Below are positions 27,500-36,688 of a stretch of 64,000 nucleotides of DNA, one piece after another. The DNA comes from Sediminitomix flava. GTDB lineage: Bacteria > Bacteroidota > Bacteroidia > Cytophagales > Flammeovirgaceae. Each line of letters opens with the position of its first letter. The stretch's first letter is position 1. The position numbers and the translations under genes were made by a program. The stretch lies in NCBI RefSeq assembly GCF_003149185.1, contig NZ_QGDO01000001.1:1364001-1428000 (forward strand). Direction: 5' to 3'. The notes below the pieces were generated by a model. It was not told where the DNA came from and ran no database searches. It worked only from the letters and a program-made list of their open reading frames with translations.

Positions 27500-30484
27500 T
27501 TATTTACTTGGAATAACTTCTACCCCTTTCTCAAAACCAAATAGATCTTCTACATTTAACTGCTTCACTTCGCCATATTTAGCTAAGACATCCATTTTCA
27601 ATTTATCCTTGCTACCTACTACCGCGATATTATACTTTTTCCCTTGAATAAACTCTTTATGGAAAGCCATAACATCATCCATCGTCATATTACTGGCAGC
27701 TTCATAAATATCCTTTCTGATATCTTTTTCAAGACCTTTTTTCAATGCATTTTCATAATTGAATAAAACAGCATCTCTCATTACACGCTCACTCTCTAAC
27801 TTTTTAAGTAATGATGTTTTTGCCATCTCAAATGCCTTTTCTTCTTTTGGAGGATTTTCCAACAGACTAGTCATACCTTCCATTGCACTCTCTAGCTTAT
27901 CAGCTTGAGTACCAATGTAAGCAAACATATAGTCATTATTTATTTTCTCTGATGCTACAGCGTACTGAGACCATACTGAATATGCTAAAGCCTTAGACTC
28001 ACGCATTTCTGTAAATACAATAGAACTCATACTTCCTCCAAAGTATTCATTAAATAAAGCTGCTGCTGCTTCACGTTTAGGATCATATCCTTCTGCTTTT
28101 GCTAGGAATATCACCTCTGCCTGTACCATATCATAGTCTACCCAGAATACTCGTGGAGAAGCCATATCTAAGGTTGGAAAAACTTTACGTTCTGGTAAAG
28201 AAGCTACATCTGTAGGAACTTTATGAAGATCTTTAAGAACTCCTACCAACTCATTTTGCTGACGAGGACCATAATAAAGAACTTTATGTTCCATACTCGT
28301 CAACTTATGAAGAATATCGGTCAACTCTTCTGCTTTTAGACTTTTCAGTTGCTCATTTGAAAGTACATTCGTTAAAGGTGAATGAGAACCATATTTCGCA
28401 TAAGAGTTCAACCCTGTGAAAAGTATCGAACGTTTGTCTTTTTGTGTATCTTCTCTTTTCTTGATAATTCCTGATACCATTTGACGTAGAGCTTCTTCAT
28501 CTCCAACAGCCTCATTAATTAGTTTTTCAAAAAGAGATACAGCAGCCTCCATATTTTCATCTAAACCATTCAATGAAATATAAACCTTATCATCTCCAGC
28601 ATAAACATTAAAATTACACCCTAGTTTATAGAATTCTTTCTTAAGATCTGCTGAGCTCATTCCAGGTATTCCAAGATATTCCAGGTATTCTACTGCAATT
28701 TTCAAGGTTGGATTATTATTGCTACCTCTATCAATCTGATAGTATAGTTTGAAAAGGTCATTCTCGTCATTTTTCTTAGACCATACAGGAATTTCCTCTC
28801 TCACATTACTCACAGCCACATCTTCTTTATAGTTTAAGAATACAGGCTTAAGTTGTTCAGCAGGCTTGTTGATCAAGGTCTTCAAGTAAGCTGATTCTTT
28901 ATCTCTGTTCAGTTGTACTTGTGTGATTTCTGGCTTTTCAACTTTTTGCTTATTCGGATCTTCTCCTGTTCGCTTATAAGCTACCACATGATTCGTATAA
29001 TACTTATTAGCAAAGTCAATTACATCTTGCTTTGATAATGATTTCATCTGATTAATATCATCGATGTAGTCAGACCAAGCCAAATCGTTTGTAAAAGCAT
29101 CTACAAAAAGGTGAGCTCTTGAACCATTATTTTCTAACTCTCTAAGCTTGCTGATCTTAAAGTCATTAACAATAGCATCAATCAACCAATCTTCAAACTC
29201 TCCTTTTTTTACTTTTTCAATTTGCTCAACTAGTAAGTCTTTTACTTCTTCTAGACTCTGACCTTCTCTTGGTGTACCCGAAAAAACGTGTACTGAGTGA
29301 TCATTACTATCCCAGATATAACAAGAAGGGTCTATCACTTTTTGAGATTGCTTCAAGTTCAAGTCAATTAAACCCGCAGTAGCATTACTCAATATCATAT
29401 CACAAAGCTTTGCTGTCACTCTTTCTTCAGACATATTTCCTGGGAATTTGTAACCTAGAGTCACAAACTCAGCATTAGGACCAAAGACTTCTATTTCTTG
29501 ATTTGAAGCTAAAGGAGCTGAAGGTTGAATTTTGTAAGGAGTTAACTCTTTCTTCTCCCACTTCCCAAAGTAAGTATCTATTTGCTGGATTGTTGATTCA
29601 TAGTCTAGATCACCACTCAAACAGATTGCCACATTATTAGGGATATAATACTTATCGAAGTATGCTCTGATTTTAGTGATTGAAGGGTTTTTAAGGTGAT
29701 CAATAGTTCCGATTACAGTTTGTGTTCCATATTTATGATCTGGGAACATTTTCTTTGCAAGACCTTCATACACTTTCCAATAATCATTATCTAATGATCT
29801 ATTTTTCTCCTCATAAACGGCTTCAAGCTCTGTGTGGAACAAACGATTCACAATCATGCTAAATCTTTCTGATTCCAACTCAAGCCATTTGTTAAGCTCA
29901 TTTGACGGGATGTCATTCACGTAAACCGTACGATCTTCAGTTGTATAAGCATTAGTCCCTTTAGCTCCAAAATTGGAAACAAGCTTATCATACTCGTTTG
30001 CAATAGCATAATTGGAAGCTTCATTACTCACCTTATCAATCTTTGAATAATATTCTTTTCGCTTAGCAGGGTCTTTAATCGTTCGATACGTCTCAAACAT
30101 TTGTTCAATACTGTCTAAGAATACTTTTTCCTTTTCCCAGTCTTGAGTACCAAACTTTGATGTCCCTTTAAACATCATATGCTCAAGGTAGTGAGCCAAA
30201 CCAGTTGCGTCCACAGGATCGTATTTCCCTCCTGCTTTTACAGCAATATAAGTTTGTATACGTGGAGAAGCATTGTACTGACTGAGGTAAACCTTCAGCC
30301 CATTTTCTAGGGTATAGATTCTAGCTTTTAAGGGGTCATTAGTTACATATTCATAACTATAACCATTGACATCTGTAGCCGTTTTTGTTTCAAAGCTACT
30401 CACACTGTCTGAAGTGGTAGCTTTATCACAACCGACAAAAAACATGCTCATCATAGCGATGAGTAGTAGAGTAATTTTTTTCAT
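27500..30484 (-). CDS. M16-family zinc metallopeptidase lipoprotein
   Basis: 994 residues. Lipoprotein signal MKKITLLLIAMMSMFFVGC (lipobox FVGC, Cys19). The inverted zinc motif HYLEH (98-102) in TGLAHYLEHMMFKG and a downstream glutamate in LEAVYEEKNRSLDND complete an M16 active site. The length fits a full-size enzyme with active and inactive halves in one chain, as in pitrilysin or Bacteroidota M16 proteins; the second half (~530-994) has the LVSGIIKKRED and AKALAYSVWSQYA-like features of the inactive repeat. It should degrade peptides at the envelope. Monocistronic, divergent from the Fe-S protein gene. Confidence 0.93.
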   Translation of the reverse strand: MKKITLLLIAMMSMFFVGCDKATTSDSVSSFETKTATDVNGYSYEYVTNDPLKARIYTLENGLKVYLSQYNASPRIQTYIAVKAGGKYDPVDATGLAHYLEHMMFKGTSKFGTQDWEKEKVFLDSIEQMFETYRTIKDPAKRKEYYSKIDKVSNEASNYAIANEYDKLVSNFGAKGTNAYTTEDRTVYVNDIPSNELNKWLELESERFSMIVNRLFHTELEAVYEEKNRSLDNDYWKVYEGLAKKMFPDHKYGTQTVIGTIDHLKNPSITKIRAYFDKYYIPNNVAICLSGDLDYESTIQQIDTYFGKWEKKELTPYKIQPSAPLASNQEIEVFGPNAEFVTLGYKFPGNMSEERVTAKLCDMILSNATAGLIDLNLKQSQKVIDPSCYIWDSNDHSVHVFSGTPREGQSLEEVKDLLVEQIEKVKKGEFEDWLIDAIVNDFKISKLRELENNGSRAHLFVDAFTNDLAWSDYIDDINQMKSLSKQDVIDFANKYYTNHVVAYKRTGEDPNKQKVEKPEITQVQLNRDKESAYLKTLINKPAEQLKPVFLNYKEDVAVSNVREEIPVWSKKNDENDLFKLYYQIDRGSNNNPTLKIAVEYLEYLGIPGMSSADLKKEFYKLGCNFNVYAGDDKVYISLNGLDENMEAAVSLFEKLINEAVGDEEALRQMVSGIIKKREDTQKDKRSILFTGLNSYAKYGSHSPLTNVLSNEQLKSLKAEELTDILHKLTSMEHKVLYYGPRQQNELVGVLKDLHKVPTDVASLPERKVFPTLDMASPRVFWVDYDMVQAEVIFLAKAEGYDPKREAAAALFNEYFGGSMSSIVFTEMRESKALAYSVWSQYAVASEKINNDYMFAYIGTQADKLESAMEGMTSLLENPPKEEKAFEMAKTSLLKKLESERVMRDAVLFNYENALKKGLEKDIRKDIYEAASNMTMDDVMAFHKEFIQGKKYNIAVVGSKDKLKMDVLAKYGEVKQLNVEDLFGFEKGVEVIPSK

Positions 30485-30619
30485 TTTTCTAAAAAATAGA
30501 TAGTGACTATTCTAGGTTGGTTAAGTTTAAATTAGGGAATTTGTTGTGATAAAAAAAGTCATTATATTAATAATAATGAGATGATTACAACTAATCAATA
30601 ACCCTTTACTATAACTCAA

Positions 30620-31045
30620 ATGTCAAAAATTAAAGAATACACAAACGGTGAAGTTACTATTGTATGGGAAGCTGAAAAATGTATTCATTCAGCGAAATGT
30701 GTAAACGGACTCCCTTCTGTCTTTAACCCTGATGCTCGCCCATGGATTACCCCCGAAGATGCTAGTTCTGAAGATATAGTCGCTCAAGTTAAAGTTTGTC
30801 CTTCTGGTGCCTTAAAATATTATTGGAATGATGGAAGAAAAGAAGATGAAGCGACTAACGATGAACTGACTAAAGTTGAAGTATTACCTAAAGGTCCTCT
30901 TATGGTTCATGGAGAACTAGAAGTCACGCTTCCTGATGGCACGATAAAACGAATGAATAAAATTAGTGCCTTTTGTAGGTGTGGAGCTTCTCAGAATAAA
31001 CCTTTATGTGACGGATCACATTCTAAAGTTGATTTTGAAGATTAA
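30620..31045 (+). CDS. Fer4_19 plus CDGSH iron-sulfur protein
   Basis: 141 residues. The N-terminal half is a divergent single-cluster ferredoxin of the Fer4_19/YjdI type (C21, C27, C60 in CIHSAKC and KVCPSGA). The C-terminal half is a CDGSH domain: C119-R-C121, C130-D-G-S-H134, the 3-Cys/1-His ligand set of mitoNEET-type 2Fe-2S clusters. Such two-domain proteins are widespread in bacteria and are thought to take part in redox or cluster transfer. Monocistronic, ends at a perfect hairpin (31064-31100). Confidence 0.92.
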   Translation: MSKIKEYTNGEVTIVWEAEKCIHSAKCVNGLPSVFNPDARPWITPEDASSEDIVAQVKVCPSGALKYYWNDGRKEDEATNDELTKVEVLPKGPLMVHGELEVTLPDGTIKRMNKISAFCRCGASQNKPLCDGSHSKVDFED

Positions 31046-31063
31046 AAAATACAATCTGAAATG

Positions 31064-31100
31064 AACAAGGCTACCCTTCAAGTTGAAGGGTAGCCTTGTT
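31064..31100. terminator. convergent terminator with 18-bp perfect arms
   Basis: AACAAGGCTACCCTTCAA faces its exact complement across one base. It lies between the convergent Fe-S gene and the second SiaC-like gene. It lacks a long T tract, but TTGTTTAC follows on plus and TTGTTCATTT on minus. Confidence 0.7.
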
Positions 31101-31152
31101 TACATTATCCTGATGAGAGTGATATTTTATATAAAATTTCGCACCTAATTCC

Positions 31153-31536
31153 CTAAGCAGTTACAGGAATTAGATTGAATTTGATATTTACATCATCTGC
31201 GTACTCTTCGCCACTCTCAAGCATATCAATATCACTTTCTTCATAGTACCAGTTGATAGTAACCTTACCATTGCTATCTGTTTGGTAATCTTCAAGCATA
31301 GTCAAAATCTCAAGAAAACGTCTTGACGAACTCGTATTGAAGTAAGACATTTTGAAATTGAACGTGATTTCACGCTCAGGGGAAGACAAATACTCTTTAA
31401 GCCATTCAAACACAGGTTGAAAGAACTCAATTGTATATTCATGATAAGATTCTCCCTCTATTTCAAGAACATTTGTATTAGCATCAAAGTCAATGCGTGG
31501 TATGTATGTAGAACTTTCGATGTGGAAATTTTCCAT
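31153..31536 (-). CDS. second SiaC-family (DUF1987) phosphoprotein
   Basis: 127 residues, clearly paralogous to the protein at 19179-19541: VLEIEGESYHEYTIEFFQPVFEWL and FKMSYFNTSSSR, with threonine again at position 68. It ends in an acidic patch (EESDIDMLESGEEY) and a short extra tail. It lies 11 bp after the SiaB-like gene, in the order kinase then target. There is no PP2C phosphatase or cyclase beside it, so this pair is an orphan module or shares the phosphatase at 15005-18463. Confidence 0.9.
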   Translation of the reverse strand: MENFHIESSTYIPRIDFDANTNVLEIEGESYHEYTIEFFQPVFEWLKEYLSSPEREITFNFKMSYFNTSSSRRFLEILTMLEDYQTDSNGKVTINWYYEESDIDMLESGEEYADDVNIKFNLIPVTA

Positions 31537-31547
31537 AATTCTGCCTT

Positions 31548-32117
31548 TTATATATTCTTGTTCACTCTAACGGTAAGTGTAAAAAATGATAATTTATCAT
31601 CAACTTGCTCCACTCGGACATCGATTGGGTTCACAGATTTACGAACCATTTCAATGAAACCTAAGTTTGCACCTGGTTTATTCTTACGTTGAGGAGCTCG
31701 ACGTTGTTCTTTATAAAATTGTTTTAACTCTTCAGGAGATAATTGATTAATGTAGTTCGCTCTTTCGATCATTGGTTCTACTACATTATTTTCAACATAA
31801 TTTCCTGAACAGATGATATGATGTTCTTCTGACTCTCCTATAGCCACAACACCTATACCAATATCTCTTTGTTCTTTTTCAGAGAATACCTTCTCTGCTG
31901 AATAATGATGAATGTTTTGAGCCATCTCAACAACCAAACCAAACAATCGTTTACTCAAGATACGGCTATCTGGAGCATTCTTTAACGTATGCCCGATCAA
32001 TGACAAAACATCTTGAGAGAACATCCCTTGAAATGAAAGAGATAAACGATGTGCTCCAAGTTGTTCTTTAAAAGTTTTGAGACTAAAAAATTCTCTCTGT
32101 GTTTCTTCTAATTGCAT
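31548..32117 (-). CDS. second SiaB-family (DUF6272) protein kinase
   Basis: 189 residues. N-box VVEMAQNIHHY (E64, N68), CSGN (103-106), and lid GANLGFIEMVRKS (149-161), where the first paralogue has GGAGLG. It should phosphorylate the SiaC-like protein encoded directly downstream. The two kinases have diverged strongly in sequence but keep the same key positions, which suggests two parallel switches rather than a recent duplication. Confidence 0.87.
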   Translation of the reverse strand: MQLEETQREFFSLKTFKEQLGAHRLSLSFQGMFSQDVLSLIGHTLKNAPDSRILSKRLFGLVVEMAQNIHHYSAEKVFSEKEQRDIGIGVVAIGESEEHHIICSGNYVENNVVEPMIERANYINQLSPEELKQFYKEQRRAPQRKNKPGANLGFIEMVRKSVNPIDVRVEQVDDKLSFFTLTVRVNKNI

Positions 32118-32409
32118 AAAGCAAAAATTTTATTGTTCCCAGCAAATTAAAGACTTACTACCGTCACCGACATTCAATATTATAATATTTTTTTATATTT
32201 CTCAATGAGAGTATCTAGTAGAATAGCATTTTTTATGCCAAATGTTAGATAAAACTGAGAAAATAAGAGAGTTAATCACTTTATTTTCTTTTTGGTTCCC
32301 TAATTCAGACACAATAACTACAAATGTAAACTATTATATGAAAACCTTTAATAAAAAATTGATTTATACAGTCTTTTTCAGTTAGTAATATTGAATGTTA
32401 ACCTCTGAA
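32118..32409. other. AT-rich intergenic stretch
   Basis: Divergent region between the second SiaB-like gene and the DUF1573 gene. Very AT rich, without a credible coding frame or long hairpin; it must contain the kinase promoter, which I could not assign. Confidence 0.5.
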
Positions 32410-32441
32410 TTTGCATTTTTATTTAGAAAGCTGTCTTTTTG
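32410..32441 (+). promoter_or_regulatory. promoter of the DUF1573 gene
   Basis: TTTG (32410-32413), 20 nt, TCTTTTTG (32434-32441), one mismatch from the Bacteroidota consensus. It implies a start near 32448, so the frame's upstream start at 32411 cannot be used. Confidence 0.5.
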
Positions 32442-32497
32442 TTCTAGCTACAGAAATAGCTCATCCAGAAAAAAATAATTGTATATCATATAAGAGT

Positions 32498-33598
32498 ATG
32501 AAAACAAGTAATATATTCTCCATCAAAAAACTATTCCTAATCGTAGCCTTCTCACTCATAGGATTACAACTACAAGCTCAAGGAAAAGTTGAATTTGAAG
32601 AGGTCTCATTTAATTTCGGTGATATTAAAGAAGAAAATGGACCTGTAACACACATTTTCAAGTTTAAGAATTCAGGAAATGCTCCTGTTAAACTTACAAG
32701 CGTAAAAGCTTCTTGTGGTTGTACCACTCCGAAATGGACTCAAGATCCTGTTTTACCGAATAAAGACGGAGAGATCACTGTTTCATACAATCCTAAAAAA
32801 CGTCCAGGGGCTTTTACGAAAACGATAACAGTAAGAAGTACAGGTGACCCTGAATTAACAGTGTTAAGAATAAGTGGTAAAGTATCTCCTAGTCCTAAAG
32901 GGCCAAAAGATATCTACCCAATGGAAATCGGTAATCTGAGATTTAAGACAACTTACATCTCTTTCGGAAAAGTTTTCCATGACCAATCAGATACTTCTTC
33001 AACTGTGCTTTACAACCAAGGTTCGCAACCTATCAAGATTGATATGGAAGCAACAAAATTGCCTAAGCATCTTACTATGACTAGCGAATCGGATGTAGTT
33101 GAACCGAATAAAACACTCCGATTGAGTTTTAAGTATGATGCAGCGGAGAAAGCAGACTGGGGTTATGTTTTTGATCATTTCAAATTAGTCACAAATGATG
33201 CAGAAGATGCTGAGAAAAGAATAAATGTAAGTGCTCACATTCAAGAGAACTTCTCTGAGGTAGAAGCGAGTACTGCACCAAAAATTACTTTCAGCGAATT
33301 AAGACATAATTTTGGTGATGTTGCTCCACGAAGCAAGAATCACACAATGTTTAAAATTACGAATGAAGGTGAAAGTGTTTTACTTATTCGTAAAACAAAA
33401 GCATCTTGCGGTTGTACAGCTACAAAGCCAAATAAAACTGTTTTGAAAGCTGGTGAATCTACAGAAATAGAGGTGACTTACACTGCTGGTTCTCATCCAG
33501 GTAATGTAAAGAAAAGCCTTACAGTAATCTGTAATGATCCTAAACAGCCGGAAACAACTCTATGGATTGAGGGTAATATAAAAGAAGGTGGAAAATAA
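32498..33598 (+). CDS. exported DUF1573 protein
   Basis: 366 residues from the ATG at 32498, which begins a signal peptide (MKTSNIFSIKKLFLIVAF...LQAQ); the longer frame from 32411 would lie over the promoter. Three Ig-like/ASH-type DUF1573 domains: the first with FNFGDIKEENGPVTHIFKFKN and SCGCTTP, the second (FGKVFHDQSDTSSTVLYNQG) lacking the cysteines, the third with HNFGDVAPRSKNHTMFKITN and SCGCTAT. DUF1573 proteins are common in Bacteroidota envelopes; their role is not established. Ends at a strong terminator (33616-33648). Confidence 0.88.
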   Translation: MKTSNIFSIKKLFLIVAFSLIGLQLQAQGKVEFEEVSFNFGDIKEENGPVTHIFKFKNSGNAPVKLTSVKASCGCTTPKWTQDPVLPNKDGEITVSYNPKKRPGAFTKTITVRSTGDPELTVLRISGKVSPSPKGPKDIYPMEIGNLRFKTTYISFGKVFHDQSDTSSTVLYNQGSQPIKIDMEATKLPKHLTMTSESDVVEPNKTLRLSFKYDAAEKADWGYVFDHFKLVTNDAEDAEKRINVSAHIQENFSEVEASTAPKITFSELRHNFGDVAPRSKNHTMFKITNEGESVLLIRKTKASCGCTATKPNKTVLKAGESTEIEVTYTAGSHPGNVKKSLTVICNDPKQPETTLWIEGNIKEGGK

Positions 33599-33615
33599 GG
33601 TAACTATTCTATCAT

Positions 33616-33648
33616 GAAAAAGGCTATCTGTTTCCAGATAGCCTTTTT
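33616..33648 (+). terminator. terminator of the DUF1573 gene
   Basis: AAAAAGGCTATCTG / CAGATAGCCTTTTTT hairpin with a 4-nt loop and T run. Confidence 0.9.
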
Positions 33649-33702
33649 TATTTTCAAAATTATTGTGTCTTCTGATTAGTGGGGAGATTGAAAATTAAGT
33701 TT

Positions 33703-35094
33703 ATGAAAGCACAAATTTCCAAGTACGGAGATCATTATAAAGCAAATCTCAAGCTGGCTTTACCAGTTATTATTTCACAAGTAGGGCAGAACTTAACTGT
33801 AATTGTAGATAATGCCATGATTGGGCATTATGATACTACGTCTTTAGCTTCTGCTGCATTTTCATCAAGTGTATTTCACATTTTATTTGTATTCGGAATA
33901 GGATTCTGTATTGGCTTAACTCCATTGGTCGGCGAATCAAATGGAAATAATAAAGGAAGTAAACTCTCAAAGTTATTCAGACATAGCTTTGCCTTGAATA
34001 TTCCTCTATCTATTATTCTTTTGATCGCATTTCTAATTATTCAGCCTTTGCTATTCCACATGGGGCAACCTGCTGATGTAGTCAATCAAGCTTTACCATA
34101 TTATAAGTTACTATCATACTCTATTATACCATTATTAGTCTTCTTTACCTGTAAGCAGTTTGCCGAAGGTTTATCGAATACTAAGCCAGCTATGATATTT
34201 ACGATCTTAGGTAACTTATTAAATGTCGTGTTGAACTATATGTTCATCTACGGAAACTGGGGAGCACCAGAACTAGGCTTAGTCGGTGCAGGTATTGGTA
34301 CATTGGTCTCAAGGATCTTTATGGCTTTAGGAATGGTGCTATATGTCTTTTCGGCAAAATTCTTCAAATCCCATATTGAAGGGTTCTTCACTTGGGAGTT
34401 TGATAAGGCTACAATTAGTCAAATTCTTAAAGTAAGTATTCCTATTGGACTTCAATTTGTGCTAGAAGTAGCTGCATTTGCTATTGGAGCTATCATTGTC
34501 GGGCAAATAGGAAGTATTGAATTGGCAGCACATCAAATCGCGATGGGTGCAGTAAGTACATCATTTATGATGGCACATAGTGTTTCTACAGCTGTGACTA
34601 TTCGTACAAGTATGCTAAAAGGGCAAGGTAATATTGAGAAAATGAGAGAGGCTGCCCATGCAGGTTATCATATTGCTGTTTTCATCATGGGGTTCTGGGC
34701 TATGATCTTCCTTATTTTCAGAGATCAGATTATACTTCTCCACACAACAGATGAAGCTGTAATTGCTGTAGCAAGTAAGATGATGTTTATTGCAGCTCTA
34801 TTCCAATTCTGTGATGGACTCCAAGTAATGAGTGCTGGTGCTCTAAGAGGAATTTCTGATGTAAAAATCCCTACTCTCATTGCGGGTATTGCATATTGGG
34901 GAATCTCTCTACCTATTAGTTACTTTTTAGCAATGAATTCAGATCTAAAAGAAATTGGTGTTTGGGTCGGCTTCTTAGTGGGACTTACAGCAGCTTCTAT
35001 CCTACTTATTACTCGTTTTGAACTAGTCACGAAACGAATGAGCAAAGCTAGAACTGTGGATACTGAAACTGAGGTTTTAAACACATTCGCATAA
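33703..35094 (+). CDS. MATE-family multidrug efflux transporter
   Basis: 463 residues from the ATG at 33703 (MKAQISKYGDHYK); a GTG at 33679 would add eight residues and is less likely. Twelve membrane helices in two repeats: the first begins LALPVIISQVGQNLTVIVDNAMIGHYDTTSLASAA, the second LKVSIPIGLQFVLEVAAFAIGAIIVGQIGSIELAAHQIA, the paired NorM-type signatures. MATE pumps expel cationic drugs or metabolites in exchange for Na+ or H+. No regulator is adjacent. It converges with nothing; a promoter for the next small gene begins just after its stop. Confidence 0.93.
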   Translation: MKAQISKYGDHYKANLKLALPVIISQVGQNLTVIVDNAMIGHYDTTSLASAAFSSSVFHILFVFGIGFCIGLTPLVGESNGNNKGSKLSKLFRHSFALNIPLSIILLIAFLIIQPLLFHMGQPADVVNQALPYYKLLSYSIIPLLVFFTCKQFAEGLSNTKPAMIFTILGNLLNVVLNYMFIYGNWGAPELGLVGAGIGTLVSRIFMALGMVLYVFSAKFFKSHIEGFFTWEFDKATISQILKVSIPIGLQFVLEVAAFAIGAIIVGQIGSIELAAHQIAMGAVSTSFMMAHSVSTAVTIRTSMLKGQGNIEKMREAAHAGYHIAVFIMGFWAMIFLIFRDQIILLHTTDEAVIAVASKMMFIAALFQFCDGLQVMSAGALRGISDVKIPTLIAGIAYWGISLPISYFLAMNSDLKEIGVWVGFLVGLTAASILLITRFELVTKRMSKARTVDTETEVLNTFA

Positions 35095-35108
35095 ATAAAG
35101 AGATTGTA

Positions 35109-35139
35109 TTTGAGATTCTTCTAAAAAGTCATATCTTTG
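35109..35139 (+). promoter_or_regulatory. consensus Bacteroidota promoter
   Basis: TTTG (35109-35112), exactly 19 nt, TATCTTTG (35132-35139): a full match to TTTG-N19-TAnnTTTG. It should start transcription near 35146 and give a ~42-nt leader for the 49-residue protein. Confidence 0.75.
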
Positions 35140-35187
35140 CGTTTCGGAATTTATACATGATTTTAAGCAATTATAAATAATAGAGTA

Positions 35188-35337
35188 ATGGCTTCTACTA
35201 AACTTGTAAGAAAAGATCGTCGTAACAAAATGAGAGCGATCGCTCTTCAAAATACTATCCAAAGAATGAGCGCTAAACCAGTGATCAAGAAAGTGGATAT
35301 CGAGGAGATCAAAAAATCATTCGAAGCTGCTAAGTAA
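35188..35337 (+). CDS. small basic protein (49 aa)
   Basis: A 49-residue frame (MASTKLVRKDRRNKMRAIAL... ending SFEAAK). It is strongly basic in its first half and amphipathic, with a KPVIKKVDIEEIKKSF helix at the end. Its reality is supported by a perfect promoter 5' and a rho-independent terminator 24 nt after the stop. The composition suggests a ribosome- or nucleic-acid-associated protein; I have the impression of similar short proteins in other Bacteroidota but cannot name a family. Missed by ordinary length cut-offs. Confidence 0.85.
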   Translation: MASTKLVRKDRRNKMRAIALQNTIQRMSAKPVIKKVDIEEIKKSFEAAK

Positions 35338-35360
35338 TTAGCATTTTTGAAAGAAATATA

Positions 35361-35397
35361 GGGCTACCTTTTTATAAAAAAGGTAGCTCTTTTTTTA
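35361..35397 (+). terminator. terminator of the 49-aa gene
   Basis: GGGCTACCTTTTT / AAAAAGGTAGCTC (one G-T pair) followed by seven T. Confidence 0.85.
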
Positions 35398-35414
35398 TAT
35401 CTAATTTTAGATGA

Positions 35415-35453
35415 AAAAATAAAAAACCTACCTCAAATGAATGAAGTAGGTTT
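35415..35453 (-). terminator. terminator of pdhB
   Basis: Minus-strand AAACCTACTTCA / TGAGGTAGGTTT (one mismatch) followed by TTTATTTTTTC. Confidence 0.75.
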
Positions 35454-35478
35454 CTCGCTTTTCAAGCTTTATATCTTA

Positions 35479-36459
35479 CTAGAGTTTGTAAGTAACTCTT
35501 TTGATTGCTTCCATTGTACGCTCAACATTTGGTAGAGTTGCCTCAATCAATGTAGGAGCATATCCTAGAGGTACATCTTTGTTGTTGATACGGATGATTG
35601 GTGAATCTAGGTGATCAAAAGCATGTCTTTGAACGTAGAACCCAATCTCAGTAGCCAAAGATGATAGTGGCCAAGCCTCTTCAACAATGATCAGACGGTT
35701 AGTCTTTTTCACTGAATTGATGATTGTAGCGTAATCGATAGGTCTTACTGTCTTAAGGTCAATAACCTCAACATTAATCCCTTCCTTAGCAGCTTCTTCA
35801 GCAGCAGCATTTGCTACCTTCATCATTTTACCAAATGATACAAGCGTAACATCCTCTCCTGTTTTAACTACTTCTGCTACTCCGATAGGAATAATATATT
35901 CGCTTTCTGGAACTTCACCCTTATCTCCATACATCAATTCTGATTCCATGAAGATAACAGGATCGTTATCACGAATAGATGCTTTCAAAAGACCTTTTGC
36001 ATCTTTAGGGTTTGAAGGAACAACAACTTTCAAACCTGGAGTATTTGCATACCAGTTTTCAAAGTTTTGCGAGTGCTGAGCAGCCAACTGTCCAGCATTA
36101 CCTGTAGCACCTCTAAATACGATAGGCACTTGGTATTGTCCTCCTGACATTGAATTCATCTTTGCTGCAGAGTTGATGATTTGATCAATCGCAACTAGAG
36201 AGAAGTTAAATGTCATGAACTCTACGATAGGTCTTAAGCCATTCATGGCAGCACCGACACCGATACCTGAAAAACCTAGTTCCGTAATAGGTGTATCTAG
36301 AACTCGGTCTGGACCGAACTCATCCAACATACCTTGAGAAACCTTATAAGCACCATTGTATTCTGCTACCTCTTCACCCATTAGAAAGACGCCTTCGTCA
36401 CGTCTCATCTCTTCGCTCATAGCCTCTCTAAGGGCTTCTCTAAACTGAATAACTCTCAT
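35479..36459 (-). CDS. pdhB: pyruvate dehydrogenase E1 component, beta subunit
   Basis: 326 residues. Typical E1-beta features: FREALREAMSEEMRRDEGVFLMGEEVAEYNGAYKVSQG (with the cofactor-activating Glu), DTPITELGFSGIGVGAAMNGLRPIVEFMTFNFS, the potassium/phosphorylation-loop region, GKMMKVANAAAEEAAKEGINVEVIDLKTVRPID and the C-terminal TRRLI-like NRLIIVEEAWP. With E1-alpha it decarboxylates pyruvate using thiamine diphosphate and acetylates lipoyl E2. The alpha subunit and E2/E3 genes are not adjacent, so pdhB is a free-standing gene here. A branched-chain 2-oxoacid subunit is the alternative, less likely reading. Confidence 0.92.
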   Translation of the reverse strand: MRVIQFREALREAMSEEMRRDEGVFLMGEEVAEYNGAYKVSQGMLDEFGPDRVLDTPITELGFSGIGVGAAMNGLRPIVEFMTFNFSLVAIDQIINSAAKMNSMSGGQYQVPIVFRGATGNAGQLAAQHSQNFENWYANTPGLKVVVPSNPKDAKGLLKASIRDNDPVIFMESELMYGDKGEVPESEYIIPIGVAEVVKTGEDVTLVSFGKMMKVANAAAEEAAKEGINVEVIDLKTVRPIDYATIINSVKKTNRLIIVEEAWPLSSLATEIGFYVQRHAFDHLDSPIIRINNKDVPLGYAPTLIEATLPNVERTMEAIKRVTYKL

Positions 36460-36630
36460 ATTGTCACTCGAATTTTAATCGCTTATTGTTATTATCTTTC
36501 GTTTTCAAACACAAGTTAATGGTTTCCCCAAAAACAAAAAAATTGTGCTTAGATTTTGGTAATATCTTATTGGAGAAAAAACAGTTTCCCCTTCTAAGAA
36601 GATTTGTTTGCTATAATACTAAGGAATAAC

Positions 36631-36662
36631 AAAAAAAGCCTCTCTACTGTTTGTAGAGAGGC
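36631..36662 (-). terminator. terminator of the OmpA-TPR lipoprotein gene
   Basis: GCCTCTCTAC / GTAGAGAGGC with a 5-nt loop, then seven T on the minus strand. Confidence 0.9.
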
Positions 36663-36688
36663 CTATTATTTTATGAAAATTTGAAGAA

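Noticed and set aside
31064-31100. 18-bp perfect hairpin as a regulatory RNA
   Set aside because: It sits between two convergent gene ends and has the size and place of a shared terminator; nothing else suggests a separate RNA.
33679-33702. GTG start for the MATE gene
   Set aside because: It adds eight residues before a normal N-terminus, while the ATG at 33703 gives the usual length and start of the family.
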